Below, piece after piece: positions 8,116-16,939 of a DNA stretch of 64,000 nucleotides (the first letter of the stretch is position 1; each line of letters starts with the position of its first letter). The position numbers and the translations under genes are program-made. The stretch comes from Pseudoxanthomonas japonensis (GTDB lineage Bacteria; Pseudomonadota; Gammaproteobacteria; Xanthomonadales; Xanthomonadaceae): positions 1 through 64,000 of the forward strand of contig NZ_PDWW01000010.1 of the NCBI RefSeq assembly GCF_010093445.1. The letters run 5' to 3'. The notes beneath the pieces were generated by a model. The model made no database searches. It had not been told where the DNA came from and was given only the letters and a program-made list of their open reading frames with translations.

Positions 8116-9489
8116 ATGCAGGTCCATTTCCACGGCGCGGCGGGCGAAGTCACCGGTTCGATGCATCTCGTCGAGGCTGCGGGCAAACGCATCCTGCTGG
8201 ACTGCGGGCTGATCCAGGGCAGCCGGGAGGCCGAGGCGCGCAACGCCGAACCGTTCCCGTTCGACCCGGCCACGCTCGACGCGGTGGTGCTGAGCCACGC
8301 GCACATCGACCACATCGGGCGGCTGCCGCTGCTGGTCAAGCGCGGATTCCGCGGCCCGATCCATACGCAGGGTGCCAGCGCCGAGCTGCTGCCGATCATG
8401 CTGCTGGACGCGGCCTCGCTGTCGGAATCGGAGGCCGAGCGCGCCAACCGCCATCGCCGCCGCGGCGAGCCCGACGCGCAGCCGCTGTTCTCCGAGGAGG
8501 ACGTGCACGCCGCGATGAAGCAGGTGCGTCCGCTGCCCTACGACGAGCGCACGACGATCCTGCCCGGCGTGGACATCGCGCTGCGCGATGCCGGCCATAT
8601 CCTCGGCTCGGCCATCGTCGAACTGTGGGCCGACGGCCGCAAACTGGTGTTCTCCGGCGACCTGGGGCCGAAGGGCACGCCGATCCTGCGCGATCCGACC
8701 GTGGTGAAGCAGGCCGACCTGCTGCTGATGGAATCGACCTACGGTGACCGCAACCACCGCGACCGGCCGGAGACGATCCGCGAGCTGGGCGCGATCTTCG
8801 AGCATGCCTGGCGCGACCGCGGCAACGTGCTGATCCCGGCCTTCGCGGTCGGCCGCACGCAGGAACTGCTGTACTGGTTCGCCCGCAACTGGGACGCGTG
8901 GAAGCTGTCGCGCTGGCGGATCTTCCTGGACAGCCCGATGGCGGCGAAGGTCATCGGCGTCTATGCACGGCACCATGGCCTGTTCGACGAGGATGCACGC
9001 CGCGTCTGGGCGCAGTCGCCCAACCCGTTTCGCCTGCCCAACCTGCACGTCGCGGAGACCGTCCAGCAGTCGATGGCGATCAACCAGATCGAGAACGGCG
9101 CCATCGTCATCGCCGGCTCCGGCATGGCCAACGGCGGACGCATCCAGCACCACCTGCGCTACAACCTGGGTCGGCGCAACGCGCATGTCGTGTTCGTCGG
9201 CTACCAGGCCGAGGGCACGCTGGGCCGGCGGCTGGTGGATGGCGCGAAATGGGTGCGCATCCACGGCCGCGACTACCGGGTCAACGCGCAGCGGCACACC
9301 GTCGGCGGACTGTCCGCGCATACCGACCAGCAGGGCCTGCTGGCCTGGTACGGCAACTTCCAGCCCGCGCCACCGCTGGTGCTGGTGCATGGCGAAGACC
9401 GGGCGCGCGAGGCGCTGGCGGGCGAGATCGGGGAGCGCCACGGCGTGCCGGTGGAGCTCGCGCGGCCGGGGATGGTCGTCGATGTTTGA
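8116..9489 (+). CDS. MBL-fold/beta-CASP exonuclease-like hydrolase (CPSF73-like)
   Basis: A 457-residue cytoplasmic protein with a metallo-beta-lactamase domain containing H61-A-H63-I-D65-H66, followed by a beta-CASP insertion and an RNA-specificity (RMMBL) motif near the C terminus (about residues 375-410, with the YRVNAQRHTVGGLSAHTDQ-like stretch). This architecture is that of CPSF73/Int11-type RNA-processing nucleases found in many bacteria; the cellular RNA substrate is unknown. The start at 8116 is supported by a perfect AAGGAGG at 8103-8109. It stands alone between the divergent M13 gene and the convergent cyclase gene, which ends 16 bases away. Confidence 0.9.
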   Translation: MQVHFHGAAGEVTGSMHLVEAAGKRILLDCGLIQGSREAEARNAEPFPFDPATLDAVVLSHAHIDHIGRLPLLVKRGFRGPIHTQGASAELLPIMLLDAASLSESEAERANRHRRRGEPDAQPLFSEEDVHAAMKQVRPLPYDERTTILPGVDIALRDAGHILGSAIVELWADGRKLVFSGDLGPKGTPILRDPTVVKQADLLLMESTYGDRNHRDRPETIRELGAIFEHAWRDRGNVLIPAFAVGRTQELLYWFARNWDAWKLSRWRIFLDSPMAAKVIGVYARHHGLFDEDARRVWAQSPNPFRLPNLHVAETVQQSMAINQIENGAIVIAGSGMANGGRIQHHLRYNLGRRNAHVVFVGYQAEGTLGRRLVDGAKWVRIHGRDYRVNAQRHTVGGLSAHTDQQGLLAWYGNFQPAPPLVLVHGEDRAREALAGEIGERHGVPVELARPGMVVDV

Positions 9490-9504
9490 ACGGGATTGCG
9501 TGCG

Positions 9505-11214
9505 TCAGGTGCGCTGGACGGGCGAGCCGACCGGCTCGTGTTCGCCGGTGTGGCTGAAGCTGCGGTTGCGGCCGGCCTGCTTGGCGCGGTAGAGCGCGGC
9601 GTCGGCACGGTCGAAGACGTCTTCCGGTCCGGCGTCGTCGCCGCTCACGTAGGTGTGGATGCCGACACTGGCCGTGAAGGGCGGCGGTGCGCCGGCGTTC
9701 GCGCCGTGCGGCTTGCGCCCGTGGTTGGCGAGGTCCACGTGGATGGTGGTCGCGATGGTCGCGGCCGCCTGCGCCGAGGTTTCCGGGAGCAGGACGGCGA
9801 ATTCGTCGCCACCCAGGCGGGCGACCAGGTCGCGCGGGCGCCGTGCGCGGCTGCGCAGGATGCGGCCGAGCGCTTTCAATGCACCGTCGCCCGCGGCATG
9901 GCCCTGGGTATCGTTGAGCTGCTTGAAGTGGTCGATGTCCATCACCAGCAGCGACAGCGGTTGGCCGGTGCGGCGTGCGATACGCAGTTCGTGGTCCAGT
10001 GCGTGGTCGAAGCGGTTGCGGTTGGCCAGTCCGGTGAGCGCGTCCGACTGTGCCTGGTGGTGGGTGCGTCGAAGCAGCCGGTACACCCACAGCGATGCGC
10101 CGAGCGCGAGCACCAGCAAGGCCGGCACCGGCGAGAACCATGCATGCCCGTAACGCAGCAACAGCACCGAGAGCACCAGCGTGCCGACCATCGTCAGCAC
10201 CGTCGGGCGCCAGATGCGGCGCAGGCCGGGCAGCAGCGACAGCAGCAGCGGGAGTGCGGCGAGCAGCGCGGCGAGCACGGCCTGCCAGCCTTCGGACATC
10301 GGCGTGATGGCGGCGCGCTTCAGCAGCATGTTGAGCAGGTTGGCCTGGTAGTCGGTGCCGCTCATGCTGGCGGTCGGGGATTGCCCCGGGGCGCGCGCCA
10401 GCGGTCCCATGCCGGTGGCGCTGACGCCCACGATGATCCAGTTGCCCCGCAGCAGCGATGCGGGAATACGCTGGTTGAGGACGTCGGTGTACGACACGTG
10501 GCGGAAGGCGTTGGGCGGTGAGGCGAACGGCACCAGCACCTCGTAGTCGCGCACCCATTCGTAGGGGGAGGCCGTTTCCAGGCCGGTGGCCGCCAGGCGG
10601 CGGCCCGGCAGGTGCCCGCCAGCACCCGCGGGTTGGTCCAGTTGCAGCAGCGCCAGCGCCAGTGCCGGCCAGTGCGGCGAGCCGAGGCCGGCACGCAGGT
10701 AGGCGCTGCGCGCCACGCCATCGTCGTCCAGCGCCATTTCGGCATGCCCCAGCGAGGCGGCCGACGCGGCGAACTCGGGGATGGGCATCAGCTCCACGGT
10801 GGAACTGTTGAGCTGGACGGGTTCCGCCAGCACCGGCAGCACGACCCGGCCGCTGCGGCTGATCGCGCGCGCCAGCAGCGCATCCCCTTCCGGATCGAAC
10901 AGTGCGGGCTCCGACAGCAGGACGTTGAACGCGATGCCTTTCACTTCGGTCAGGCGCAGCCGGTCCACCAGTTGCGCATGCGTGCGGCGCGACCATGGCC
11001 AGCGGCCGAGTTCGGCCAGGCTCTTCTGGTCGACGTCGATCACCACGATGCCGGGATCCGGATCCGGCGACGCGCCCAGCACCAGCCGGTCGTAGATCCA
11101 GGCGTCTAGCGGAGCCGTCAGGCCCGACAGCGTCACCAGGATCGCGAGTGCGGCCGCGCCCACCGCCGTCAGCAGGCGGGGTTTCCACTTCGGCTTTTGC
11201 GCGGCTGTGCTCAC
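9505..11214 (-). CDS. CHASE2 domain diguanylate cyclase
   Basis: A membrane sensor of about 569 residues. It has an N-terminal membrane anchor, a CHASE2 extracytoplasmic sensing domain (about 35-300), three closely spaced membrane segments (about 310-385) and a cytoplasmic GGDEF domain. The catalytic GGDEF is intact at residues 468-472, and the product-inhibition I-site R459-P-R-D462 lies five residues before it, so it should make cyclic di-GMP and be feedback inhibited. The GTG start at 11214 overlaps the stop of the upstream FecR gene (GTGA); there is no good ribosome binding site, so translational coupling is likely. A further in-frame GTG at 11262 is possible. FecR-type genes next to CHASE2 cyclases are a known pairing, and the FecR protein may deliver the periplasmic signal. 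Confidence 0.9.
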   Translation of the reverse strand: MSTAAQKPKWKPRLLTAVGAAALAILVTLSGLTAPLDAWIYDRLVLGASPDPDPGIVVIDVDQKSLAELGRWPWSRRTHAQLVDRLRLTEVKGIAFNVLLSEPALFDPEGDALLARAISRSGRVVLPVLAEPVQLNSSTVELMPIPEFAASAASLGHAEMALDDDGVARSAYLRAGLGSPHWPALALALLQLDQPAGAGGHLPGRRLAATGLETASPYEWVRDYEVLVPFASPPNAFRHVSYTDVLNQRIPASLLRGNWIIVGVSATGMGPLARAPGQSPTASMSGTDYQANLLNMLLKRAAITPMSEGWQAVLAALLAALPLLLSLLPGLRRIWRPTVLTMVGTLVLSVLLLRYGHAWFSPVPALLVLALGASLWVYRLLRRTHHQAQSDALTGLANRNRFDHALDHELRIARRTGQPLSLLVMDIDHFKQLNDTQGHAAGDGALKALGRILRSRARRPRDLVARLGGDEFAVLLPETSAQAAATIATTIHVDLANHGRKPHGANAGAPPPFTASVGIHTYVSGDDAGPEDVFDRADAALYRAKQAGRNRSFSHTGEHEPVGSPVQRT

Positions 11215-12860
11215 AGGGCCAGCAGTATGAGCAATGCGCCGGCCCCGGCGCCAATCCGGCACCAGCGACAGGGGATCTCGATCACCTGCGGGGCCGGGAA
11301 AGACCCTTCGAAGCCATCCAGGTCGATGGTCTGGGCGCGCAGGTACCAGGTGCCGGCGCGCAACCGGGGCAGGGTGATCTGGGCATCGTCGACCACTTCG
11401 TCGACCTGCGGCGCACTGAAGTCGGGCGTACGCGACATCTGGAAGCGATAGCGCTGGCCGGGCTGACCCGCCGGCCAGCGGAACGTCACGTCACGGGTGC
11501 TGCCCGAGGCGGCGGCCGAACCGTCGATCTCGGTGACTTCCGCCAGCGGGCGCACGGTGAACGCCACGCGGTCGCCGAACGGGCCGGCCTTGCCGGCGGC
11601 GTCCACGCTGCGGATGCGCCAGTGGTAGTCGCCCGGGGGCAATGGTTCGTGCAGGAGGGCGGCGGTCGCGCCGTCGACGCGTGCCTGGGCGATGGTGCCT
11701 GCGGCGTCTGCCGTCACTTCGTATTCGTACGCCGTCGCGCCGGGCGCCTGCGTCCAGCTCAGCGCGACCTCGGGCGTGCGCACGACGCTCGTGGCTGCGG
11801 GCGCGATGGAATACGGCGGCGCGGGCTGGTCGTCGATCCGGAGCTCGGTGACGGCGTCGCGTCCCTCGAGTCCGCTGGCGGCGATCGCGCGAACGCGCAC
11901 GAAGTACTGGCCGGCTTCCAGCGCAGGCAGGACATAGCGGGGGGCGTCGCTCTCCGCGTCCACGCGCAGGCTGTCGAAGGCGCGTCGCGCGCTCACCTGG
12001 ATGCGGTACCGGGCCGCACCTTCCACCGCGGGCCAGGCCAGGTCGGGAGTGGCCGTCTGCGACAGCGCTGCGATGCGCGACAGGTCGGGCGCGGGCAGCA
12101 GCCGGACGGGCGAGACGGCCGACTGTCCTGCCGCCACCACCGCGCCGAACCCGGGCCGCAGCAGCGCGCCGCGCTGGTGGGCTGCGTTCACCGCCACGCG
12201 GCCTTCCAGTACTTCGGTCTGCGAGTGGGCCTCGCCCGCTTCGACGCGGAACCTGGTCCCGCGGACCGCGGACGATGCGGTGGGTGTGTCGACGATGAAA
12301 TTGGCGGCCGGTCCGTTCAGGCGGCGCACGTCGTTGCCGATCCTGCCGCGCTGCAGGCGCAGGCGGGTATCGGCCATGCCGGAGCGGCCGAAACGGGTCA
12401 ACCGGTCGAGCAGGAGTTCGCTGTCGCCGAGCAGCAGCAGGCGCGAGCCATCGGCGAACTGCAGACTGAGCGAGGCCTCCGGCGAGGTCTTCAGGCGCGC
12501 GCCGCTGGCCAGCGACATGCCCGGGGTCACCGGCGCATCGCGGCCCGTGGCGGAACGTGCGGTGGCGTCACCCTGGAGGGCGATGACCCTGGCGCTGGCA
12601 GGCTGACGGTCCAGCCACTGCAGCGGAATGCGCAGGCTGCTGCCGGGCGGAAGCTGGTAGGGATTGGCGATGCCGTTGTGCTCCTGCAGCCGCTGCCAGG
12701 GAATCGACGGCTTGAGGTAGGTGCCGGTCACGTCCCACAGGGTGTCGCCGGGACGCACGCGGTAGACCCATTCCTGCGCCTGGGCCGACCACGAGGCCAG
12801 CCACAGCAGCACCAGGCCCCATCCCAGCCATCCTCTTCCCTGGAGTGCCCGCCTTTGCAT
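11211..12860 (-). CDS. LysM and FecR domain protein with fibronectin-like repeats
   Basis: A 549-residue exported protein. The signal peptide (about residues 1-28, ending WSAQAQ) is followed by a LysM peptidoglycan-binding module (YRVRPGDTLWDV onward, 33-82) and a FecR-type domain (about 90-245, containing TPTASSAVRGTRFRVE). Three fibronectin III-like repeats follow (about 265-520, each with a Y-x-F/V-x-V-R-A/S pattern), and a hydrophobic C-terminal segment ends the protein, probably a membrane anchor. Unlike true FecR it has no cytoplasmic anti-sigma domain, and no sigma factor or TonB receptor gene is near. It is translationally coupled to the CHASE2 cyclase, so it may sense the cell wall and control that enzyme. 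The start has GGGAG seven bases upstream. Confidence 0.88.
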   Translation of the reverse strand: MQRRALQGRGWLGWGLVLLWLASWSAQAQEWVYRVRPGDTLWDVTGTYLKPSIPWQRLQEHNGIANPYQLPPGSSLRIPLQWLDRQPASARVIALQGDATARSATGRDAPVTPGMSLASGARLKTSPEASLSLQFADGSRLLLLGDSELLLDRLTRFGRSGMADTRLRLQRGRIGNDVRRLNGPAANFIVDTPTASSAVRGTRFRVEAGEAHSQTEVLEGRVAVNAAHQRGALLRPGFGAVVAAGQSAVSPVRLLPAPDLSRIAALSQTATPDLAWPAVEGAARYRIQVSARRAFDSLRVDAESDAPRYVLPALEAGQYFVRVRAIAASGLEGRDAVTELRIDDQPAPPYSIAPAATSVVRTPEVALSWTQAPGATAYEYEVTADAAGTIAQARVDGATAALLHEPLPPGDYHWRIRSVDAAGKAGPFGDRVAFTVRPLAEVTEIDGSAAASGSTRDVTFRWPAGQPGQRYRFQMSRTPDFSAPQVDEVVDDAQITLPRLRAGTWYLRAQTIDLDGFEGSFPAPQVIEIPCRWCRIGAGAGALLILLAL

Positions 12861-12904
12861 CGCCAGCTCCCGCCTCGCCCGTCAGAAATGTTGAACTGGT
12901 CACA

Positions 12905-12910
12905 ATTATA
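12905..12910 (-). promoter_or_regulatory. Candidate -10 element for the FecR-cyclase operon
   Basis: Read on the minus strand, a perfect TATAAT lies 44 bases upstream of the start at 12860, in the sequence CGCTTATAATTGTG. No convincing -35 hexamer is visible at 16-18 bases, so the promoter may depend on an activator or an extended contact. In DNA this GC-rich a perfect TATAAT is notable. Confidence 0.45.
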
Positions 12911-12982
12911 AGCGGGTCTGATGACATTCCTGTCCGGTGGCGGGCCGATTTTCCGTCACCTCACACCGGGCCGTAGGCGTGC

Positions 12983-14032
12983 TTACGGTCGCGCGTCCCA
13001 TAGTCCGGCGATGCGCCGCGCGAGGGCATAGGGCTCCGGCGCATCGCGGTTGCTCAGCACGATCACGGTCACCCGCTGGGCCGGGAACCGTAGCAGCACG
13101 TTGCGGAAGCCGATGCTCTCGCCTGAGTGCCACTGCATGCCGCCCTGCAGGCGCCAGCCGAAGCCGTAATGCGCCACGTCGGGCTCGGGCGTCGCCGTGG
13201 CGGGCGCGAAGGCCAGCGCGCGCGAGGTTGCCGACAGCAGGCGGTCGTCGTACAGCGCCGCATCCCAGCGCGCCAGGTCCTCAAGCGAGGAATAGATGCC
13301 GCCGTCGCCGAGCACCGCGCTGGTCGTGCTCTGGTCGGTGCGCTGCCAGTGGCCTTCGACCCGGCTGTAACCGTAGGCGCGATCCGTCACCGCCGGACCG
13401 TCGTCTTCACGCGCGCGCGTCGCGGTCATGCCAAGCGGGGTGAAGATCCGCTCCTGCAGGAACGTCGCATAGCGCTGGCCGGAGGCGCGTTCCACCACCA
13501 GCGCCAGCAGCGCATAGCCGCTGTTGCTGTAGCGGTAGTCGCTGCCGGCGGGGAAATACAGGCGATCTTCGTGTTCGAGCAGGCGCAGGACGTCGGCGTC
13601 GTGCACTTGTCGCGTCTGCTCCGCCGGCACCAGGTCTTCGTAGTCGACCAGGCCCGACGTGTGGCTGAGCAGGTGACGCAGCGTGATGCCATCCGCGGCG
13701 GCCGGCAACGAAGGCAGCCAGCGCTTCACCGGGTCGTCGACCGACAGCGCGCCATCTTCCGCGAGCAGCAGCAGGCTGGCGGCGGTGAACTGCTTGCTGA
13801 CCGATGCCAGCCGATAGTTGGTCGTCGACGATGCGACGACGCCGGCTTCGAGATCGGCCAGGCCGTAGCTGCGCTGGAACACCGGCGCGCCATCCCTCAG
13901 CACCAGCACCGAGGCGCCGGGCACGCGACCGGTGTAGTCACGCATCCACGCATCGATGATGGACTCGCGCGTCGCGGCGCTTGCGTCGCCTGTCGTCATC
14001 AGCAGGACTCCCAGTAGCCAGATCGCTTTCAT
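12983..14032 (-). CDS. Serine hydrolase, class C beta-lactamase/penicillin-binding fold
   Basis: A 349-residue exported enzyme. The signal peptide covers about residues 1-20. The three active-site motifs of the class C beta-lactamase/DD-peptidase superfamily are present: S77-V-S-K80, Y168-S-N170, and H302-S-G304 in place of KTG. Proteins of this type include esterases, D-amino peptidases and true lactamases. The HxG third motif and the chromosomal context point to an esterase or peptidase rather than AmpC. No ampR-type regulator is adjacent. The start has GGGAG close upstream. The gene stands alone, 122 bases upstream of the FecR operon's start on the same strand. Confidence 0.88.
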   Translation of the reverse strand: MKAIWLLGVLLMTTGDASAATRESIIDAWMRDYTGRVPGASVLVLRDGAPVFQRSYGLADLEAGVVASSTTNYRLASVSKQFTAASLLLLAEDGALSVDDPVKRWLPSLPAAADGITLRHLLSHTSGLVDYEDLVPAEQTRQVHDADVLRLLEHEDRLYFPAGSDYRYSNSGYALLALVVERASGQRYATFLQERIFTPLGMTATRAREDDGPAVTDRAYGYSRVEGHWQRTDQSTTSAVLGDGGIYSSLEDLARWDAALYDDRLLSATSRALAFAPATATPEPDVAHYGFGWRLQGGMQWHSGESIGFRNVLLRFPAQRVTVIVLSNRDAPEPYALARRIAGLWDARP

Positions 14033-14071
14033 CGTGGTCTCCCGATGCCGGTGCCAGCCTGACGCAGCGCG

Positions 14072-14848
14072 TCAGTCGATCGCAGCCTCGGCGCGCAGTT
14101 GCCGTTCCCGTTCGTCGCCCAGGTAGCGGCGAATCCCATGGCGCATCAGGTACAGCAGCGGGATCAGCGCGACCGCGGCCAGCATCTTGTAGGCGTAGTT
14201 GACCGTGCTGACCGCCAGGAACAGCGAGGTCGGCCACTTCTGCGGGCCGAGCACGAACGCGATGTAGATCACCACGAAGCTGTCCACCAGTTGCGAGATC
14301 GCCGTCGAGCCGGTCGCCCGCAGCCACACCCAGCGTTCGCCGGTGGCGTTGCGGATGCGGTGGAACACCGAGACGTCGATCAGCTGGCCGACGAGGAACG
14401 CCACCACGGAACCGGCAATGGTCCACATACCCTGGCCGAAGATCGCGGCGAACGCTTTCTGGTAGTCCGGCACACCCTGCGCCTGTGCCGCTTCCACCCA
14501 CCAGCCGGCCGGCGCTAGCGCGATGGCGGCGAACGCGAACAGGAAGCCGTAGACGATCAGCGCGACCGCCAGCCACGAAATGAAACGCACGCCGCGCTTG
14601 CCGAAGAACTCGTTGATGGTGTCGGTCAGGACGAAGACGAACGGCCACAGCAGCGTGCCGGCGGTGAAGCTGAGCGAGCCGGACTGGCCGAACAGGTTCC
14701 ATTCCAGCGGCGCGATGCCGAGCGTGTCTTCCAGCGCGAAGATTTTGACGCCAATGAACTCGGCCAGCACCGCGTTGGCGCAGAACACCGCCGCCAGCAC
14801 GATGAAGAGGCGCACCGCGCGGTCGTCCAGCGTGCGCGGCGCGTCCAT
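14072..14848 (-). CDS. yhhQ: Queuosine precursor transporter (YhhQ family)
   Basis: A 258-residue inner membrane protein of the VUT/YhhQ family, which imports 7-cyano-7-deazaguanine or the 7-aminomethyl precursor for queuosine tRNA modification. About six hydrophobic segments are visible. Family landmarks include FIGVKIF (about 31-37), FVFVLTDTINEFFGKRG (about 69-85), GQLIDVSVFHRIR (about 154-166) and the QLVDSFVV segment. It begins three bases after the stop codon of the DUF502 gene, so the two form an operon. The serine hydrolase gene follows 39 bases downstream. No queuosine synthesis gene is in the window. Confidence 0.88.
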   Translation of the reverse strand: MDAPRTLDDRAVRLFIVLAAVFCANAVLAEFIGVKIFALEDTLGIAPLEWNLFGQSGSLSFTAGTLLWPFVFVLTDTINEFFGKRGVRFISWLAVALIVYGFLFAFAAIALAPAGWWVEAAQAQGVPDYQKAFAAIFGQGMWTIAGSVVAFLVGQLIDVSVFHRIRNATGERWVWLRATGSTAISQLVDSFVVIYIAFVLGPQKWPTSLFLAVSTVNYAYKMLAAVALIPLLYLMRHGIRRYLGDERERQLRAEAAID

Positions 14849-14851
14849 CGG

Positions 14852-15523
14852 TCAGCGATCTCCCGCGCGGGTAAAGGGCATCGTCTCCGGCGCGACGGCA
14901 CCGCCGGAAATGATGAAGCTCATCGCCTGGTCCACGGTCCAGTCGGTCGGCGTGAGCAGTTCGACGGGGACGATTTCCAGATAGCCCGAGGTCGGGTTGG
15001 GCGTGGTGGGCACGTAGACCGCGGCCAGTTCGCGCCCGCTGCCTTCCTCGCGGATCACCCGCGTCACCAGGCCAACCGATTTCATGTCCCGGTGCGGGAA
15101 ATCGATCAGCACCACGCGCTGCGTACTGCCCGGTTTGGTTTCCAGCATGTCCAGCAGTTTGCGCGCGCTGGTGTAGATGACGTTCGCCAGCGGCACACGC
15201 GCGATCAGCGTTTCGAACCAGCGCAGCAGCCGCTGGCCGACCACGCGTCGCGTCAGCGCGCCAACGGCGACGATGACGAACAGCGTGGCGACCATGGCGA
15301 TGGTGTTCTGCACCCACAGGCCGTTGAACCAGCCCAGCGACTGCGGGAATGTCGCCGCGATCTGGTGTGACAGCGGTTCCACCCATGGTTTGCTGATGTC
15401 GGACAGCAGCACGAACACGAACTTGATGACGACCCAGGTCAGCCAGATCGGCAGCAGGGTCAGCAGGCCGGTGATGAAGAGTTTCTGCACCGAGGGACGG
15501 TGCGCGGGATGGTCGGGGGGCAT
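14852..15523 (-). CDS. DUF502 family membrane protein
   Basis: A 223-residue protein with two strongly hydrophobic segments (about 14-38 and 72-91) followed by a soluble C-terminal domain. Conserved DUF502 features are seen: GLLTLLPIWLTWVV near the N terminus, the VPLANVIYTSARKLLDML stretch (about 109-126), and the glycine- and proline-rich VPTTPNPTSGYLEIVP (about 170-185) with VDQAMSFIISGGAV near the end. The family is widespread in bacteria and related proteins occur in plants, but its biochemical role is unknown. It is probably co-transcribed with yhhQ. Confidence 0.88.
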   Translation of the reverse strand: MPPDHPAHRPSVQKLFITGLLTLLPIWLTWVVIKFVFVLLSDISKPWVEPLSHQIAATFPQSLGWFNGLWVQNTIAMVATLFVIVAVGALTRRVVGQRLLRWFETLIARVPLANVIYTSARKLLDMLETKPGSTQRVVLIDFPHRDMKSVGLVTRVIREEGSGRELAAVYVPTTPNPTSGYLEIVPVELLTPTDWTVDQAMSFIISGGAVAPETMPFTRAGDR

Positions 15524-15595
15524 GGCGACATTGTAGGCCGCCGCGCAGCCCCGGCTATATAGTCGTCGGCAGGACGCTGTTGCAGGGGGAATGGA

Positions 15596-16939
15596 ATGGG
15601 TGGTTTCTTCAGGTGGTCCGGATTGGTCGTGTTCGGCACGGTGGTGATCGCGGTGTCCCTGTACACCGTCAGCCGGCTGATGCCGATCCCGGCGGAGGAT
15701 GCCGAGGCGCTTGCGCTGATCGAGGCGCCCCGGCCGATGGAAGGCCGTAACGGGTTTGCGGCGCTGTGGTCATTGCGGCACGACGTGCCGGTGGCGGAGG
15801 CCGAGCGCCTGCTGGCCGAAGACATCATTCGCTTCCAGACGTCGCCCCCGTGGACCGTCGACCGTGGGGTGCCCCCGTCGCCCTATCGTTCTGTGTTGGA
15901 GGCCTACCCGCTGCTCGATGCGGAGGCCGACAGCGACATACTGTGCCGCCTCGGTGAGGGCGGTTGCCTGCGGCATGTCCGCGAGCGGTTGGATACCCTC
16001 GCGCCCATCATGGCCTCCCACGCTGCGCTTGAAGAGCGCGTCGCTGCGCTGGATGCGTACGACTACTTCCGCAGTCCGTTCCCGGCAAGGCCGGATACGC
16101 CACTGCCGGCGTACCAGCCCCTGCTATCGGTGCAGACATCGTATGCCTACGCATTCGCGCGGGGCGATCATGAGGCGGGCCTGCGCGGTGTCTGCCGAAG
16201 CGGATCGATCGCGCGCAAGCTGGTGGCCAGCGGCGACAACCTAATCGGCGGCGTGATCGGAACATCGCTGATGGACGCATCGCTGCGGCTGTTCGTGGAA
16301 ATGCTGGCGGAACTCCCTGCCGATCACCCGCTGCCGGAGGCGTGCGAGGACGCCTTCAGGCCGGATGGTGCGATGGTAGCGGGCATCTGTCCCACCATGA
16401 CTGGCGAGGGAAAGTACATCGACGGAGGCTTGCGTGCACAGAACGGAGCCGAACAGCCGTGGCATCGTAGGCTCATGACGGGCCTCTTCCTCGACCAGCG
16501 CAAGACGATGGCGAAGGGAGCGCGTCGTCATGCATGGTTCTGCGGCGCGCAGGCGGATGTGCTCATCCGGGCGGATACTCCGCTCGGCAAGCATGCACCA
16601 TTGTCAGGAGGATGGACGTTCTCGTGCGTTGCGAATGCAGCCGGCTGCTTGCTTGAGAACATCGCCGCGCCGTCGCTGGCGGGCTATGCGGAACGGTTCC
16701 AGGACGCGGAGGCGGAGCTGCGTGCCGTCGCGGCCTGGCGGGCGCTGCGCGAGCACGGCGCAGATGCGCGTCCGCTGGCGGAGCGTCTCGACGAGTGGCA
16801 ACGCGCGCATCCGGGTGGCCGCAGGATCCGAGTCGGCGGGAGTTCCTATGTCTTGGTGATCGACCTGTTCAACGGTAGGCAGAGCCGCGTGTTCTCGCTG
16901 CTCCTGCCTGCCGACGGGAAAGCAGTACCGGCCCCGTGA
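15596..16939 (+). CDS. Hypothetical membrane-anchored protein of the Xanthomonad type
   Basis: A 447-residue protein I do not recognise. One membrane segment near the N terminus (about 8-26) is followed by a large, mostly helical extracytoplasmic domain with several cysteines (around residues 123, 128, 200, 246, 263, 320, 340 and 347), which suggests disulfides in the periplasm. There is no lipobox and no known catalytic motif. It starts 72 bases from the divergent DUF502 gene, with GGGGGA ending five bases before the ATG. Its stop codon directly abuts the stop of the convergent DUF4442 gene. No function is proposed. Confidence 0.8.
   Translation: MGGFFRWSGLVVFGTVVIAVSLYTVSRLMPIPAEDAEALALIEAPRPMEGRNGFAALWSLRHDVPVAEAERLLAEDIIRFQTSPPWTVDRGVPPSPYRSVLEAYPLLDAEADSDILCRLGEGGCLRHVRERLDTLAPIMASHAALEERVAALDAYDYFRSPFPARPDTPLPAYQPLLSVQTSYAYAFARGDHEAGLRGVCRSGSIARKLVASGDNLIGGVIGTSLMDASLRLFVEMLAELPADHPLPEACEDAFRPDGAMVAGICPTMTGEGKYIDGGLRAQNGAEQPWHRRLMTGLFLDQRKTMAKGARRHAWFCGAQADVLIRADTPLGKHAPLSGGWTFSCVANAAGCLLENIAAPSLAGYAERFQDAEAELRAVAAWRALREHGADARPLAERLDEWQRAHPGGRRIRVGGSSYVLVIDLFNGRQSRVFSLLLPADGKAVPAP

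Noticed and set aside
12983-14032. AmpC resistance beta-lactamase
   Set aside because: The third motif is HSG rather than KTG and no ampR neighbour exists, so a general serine hydrolase call is safer.
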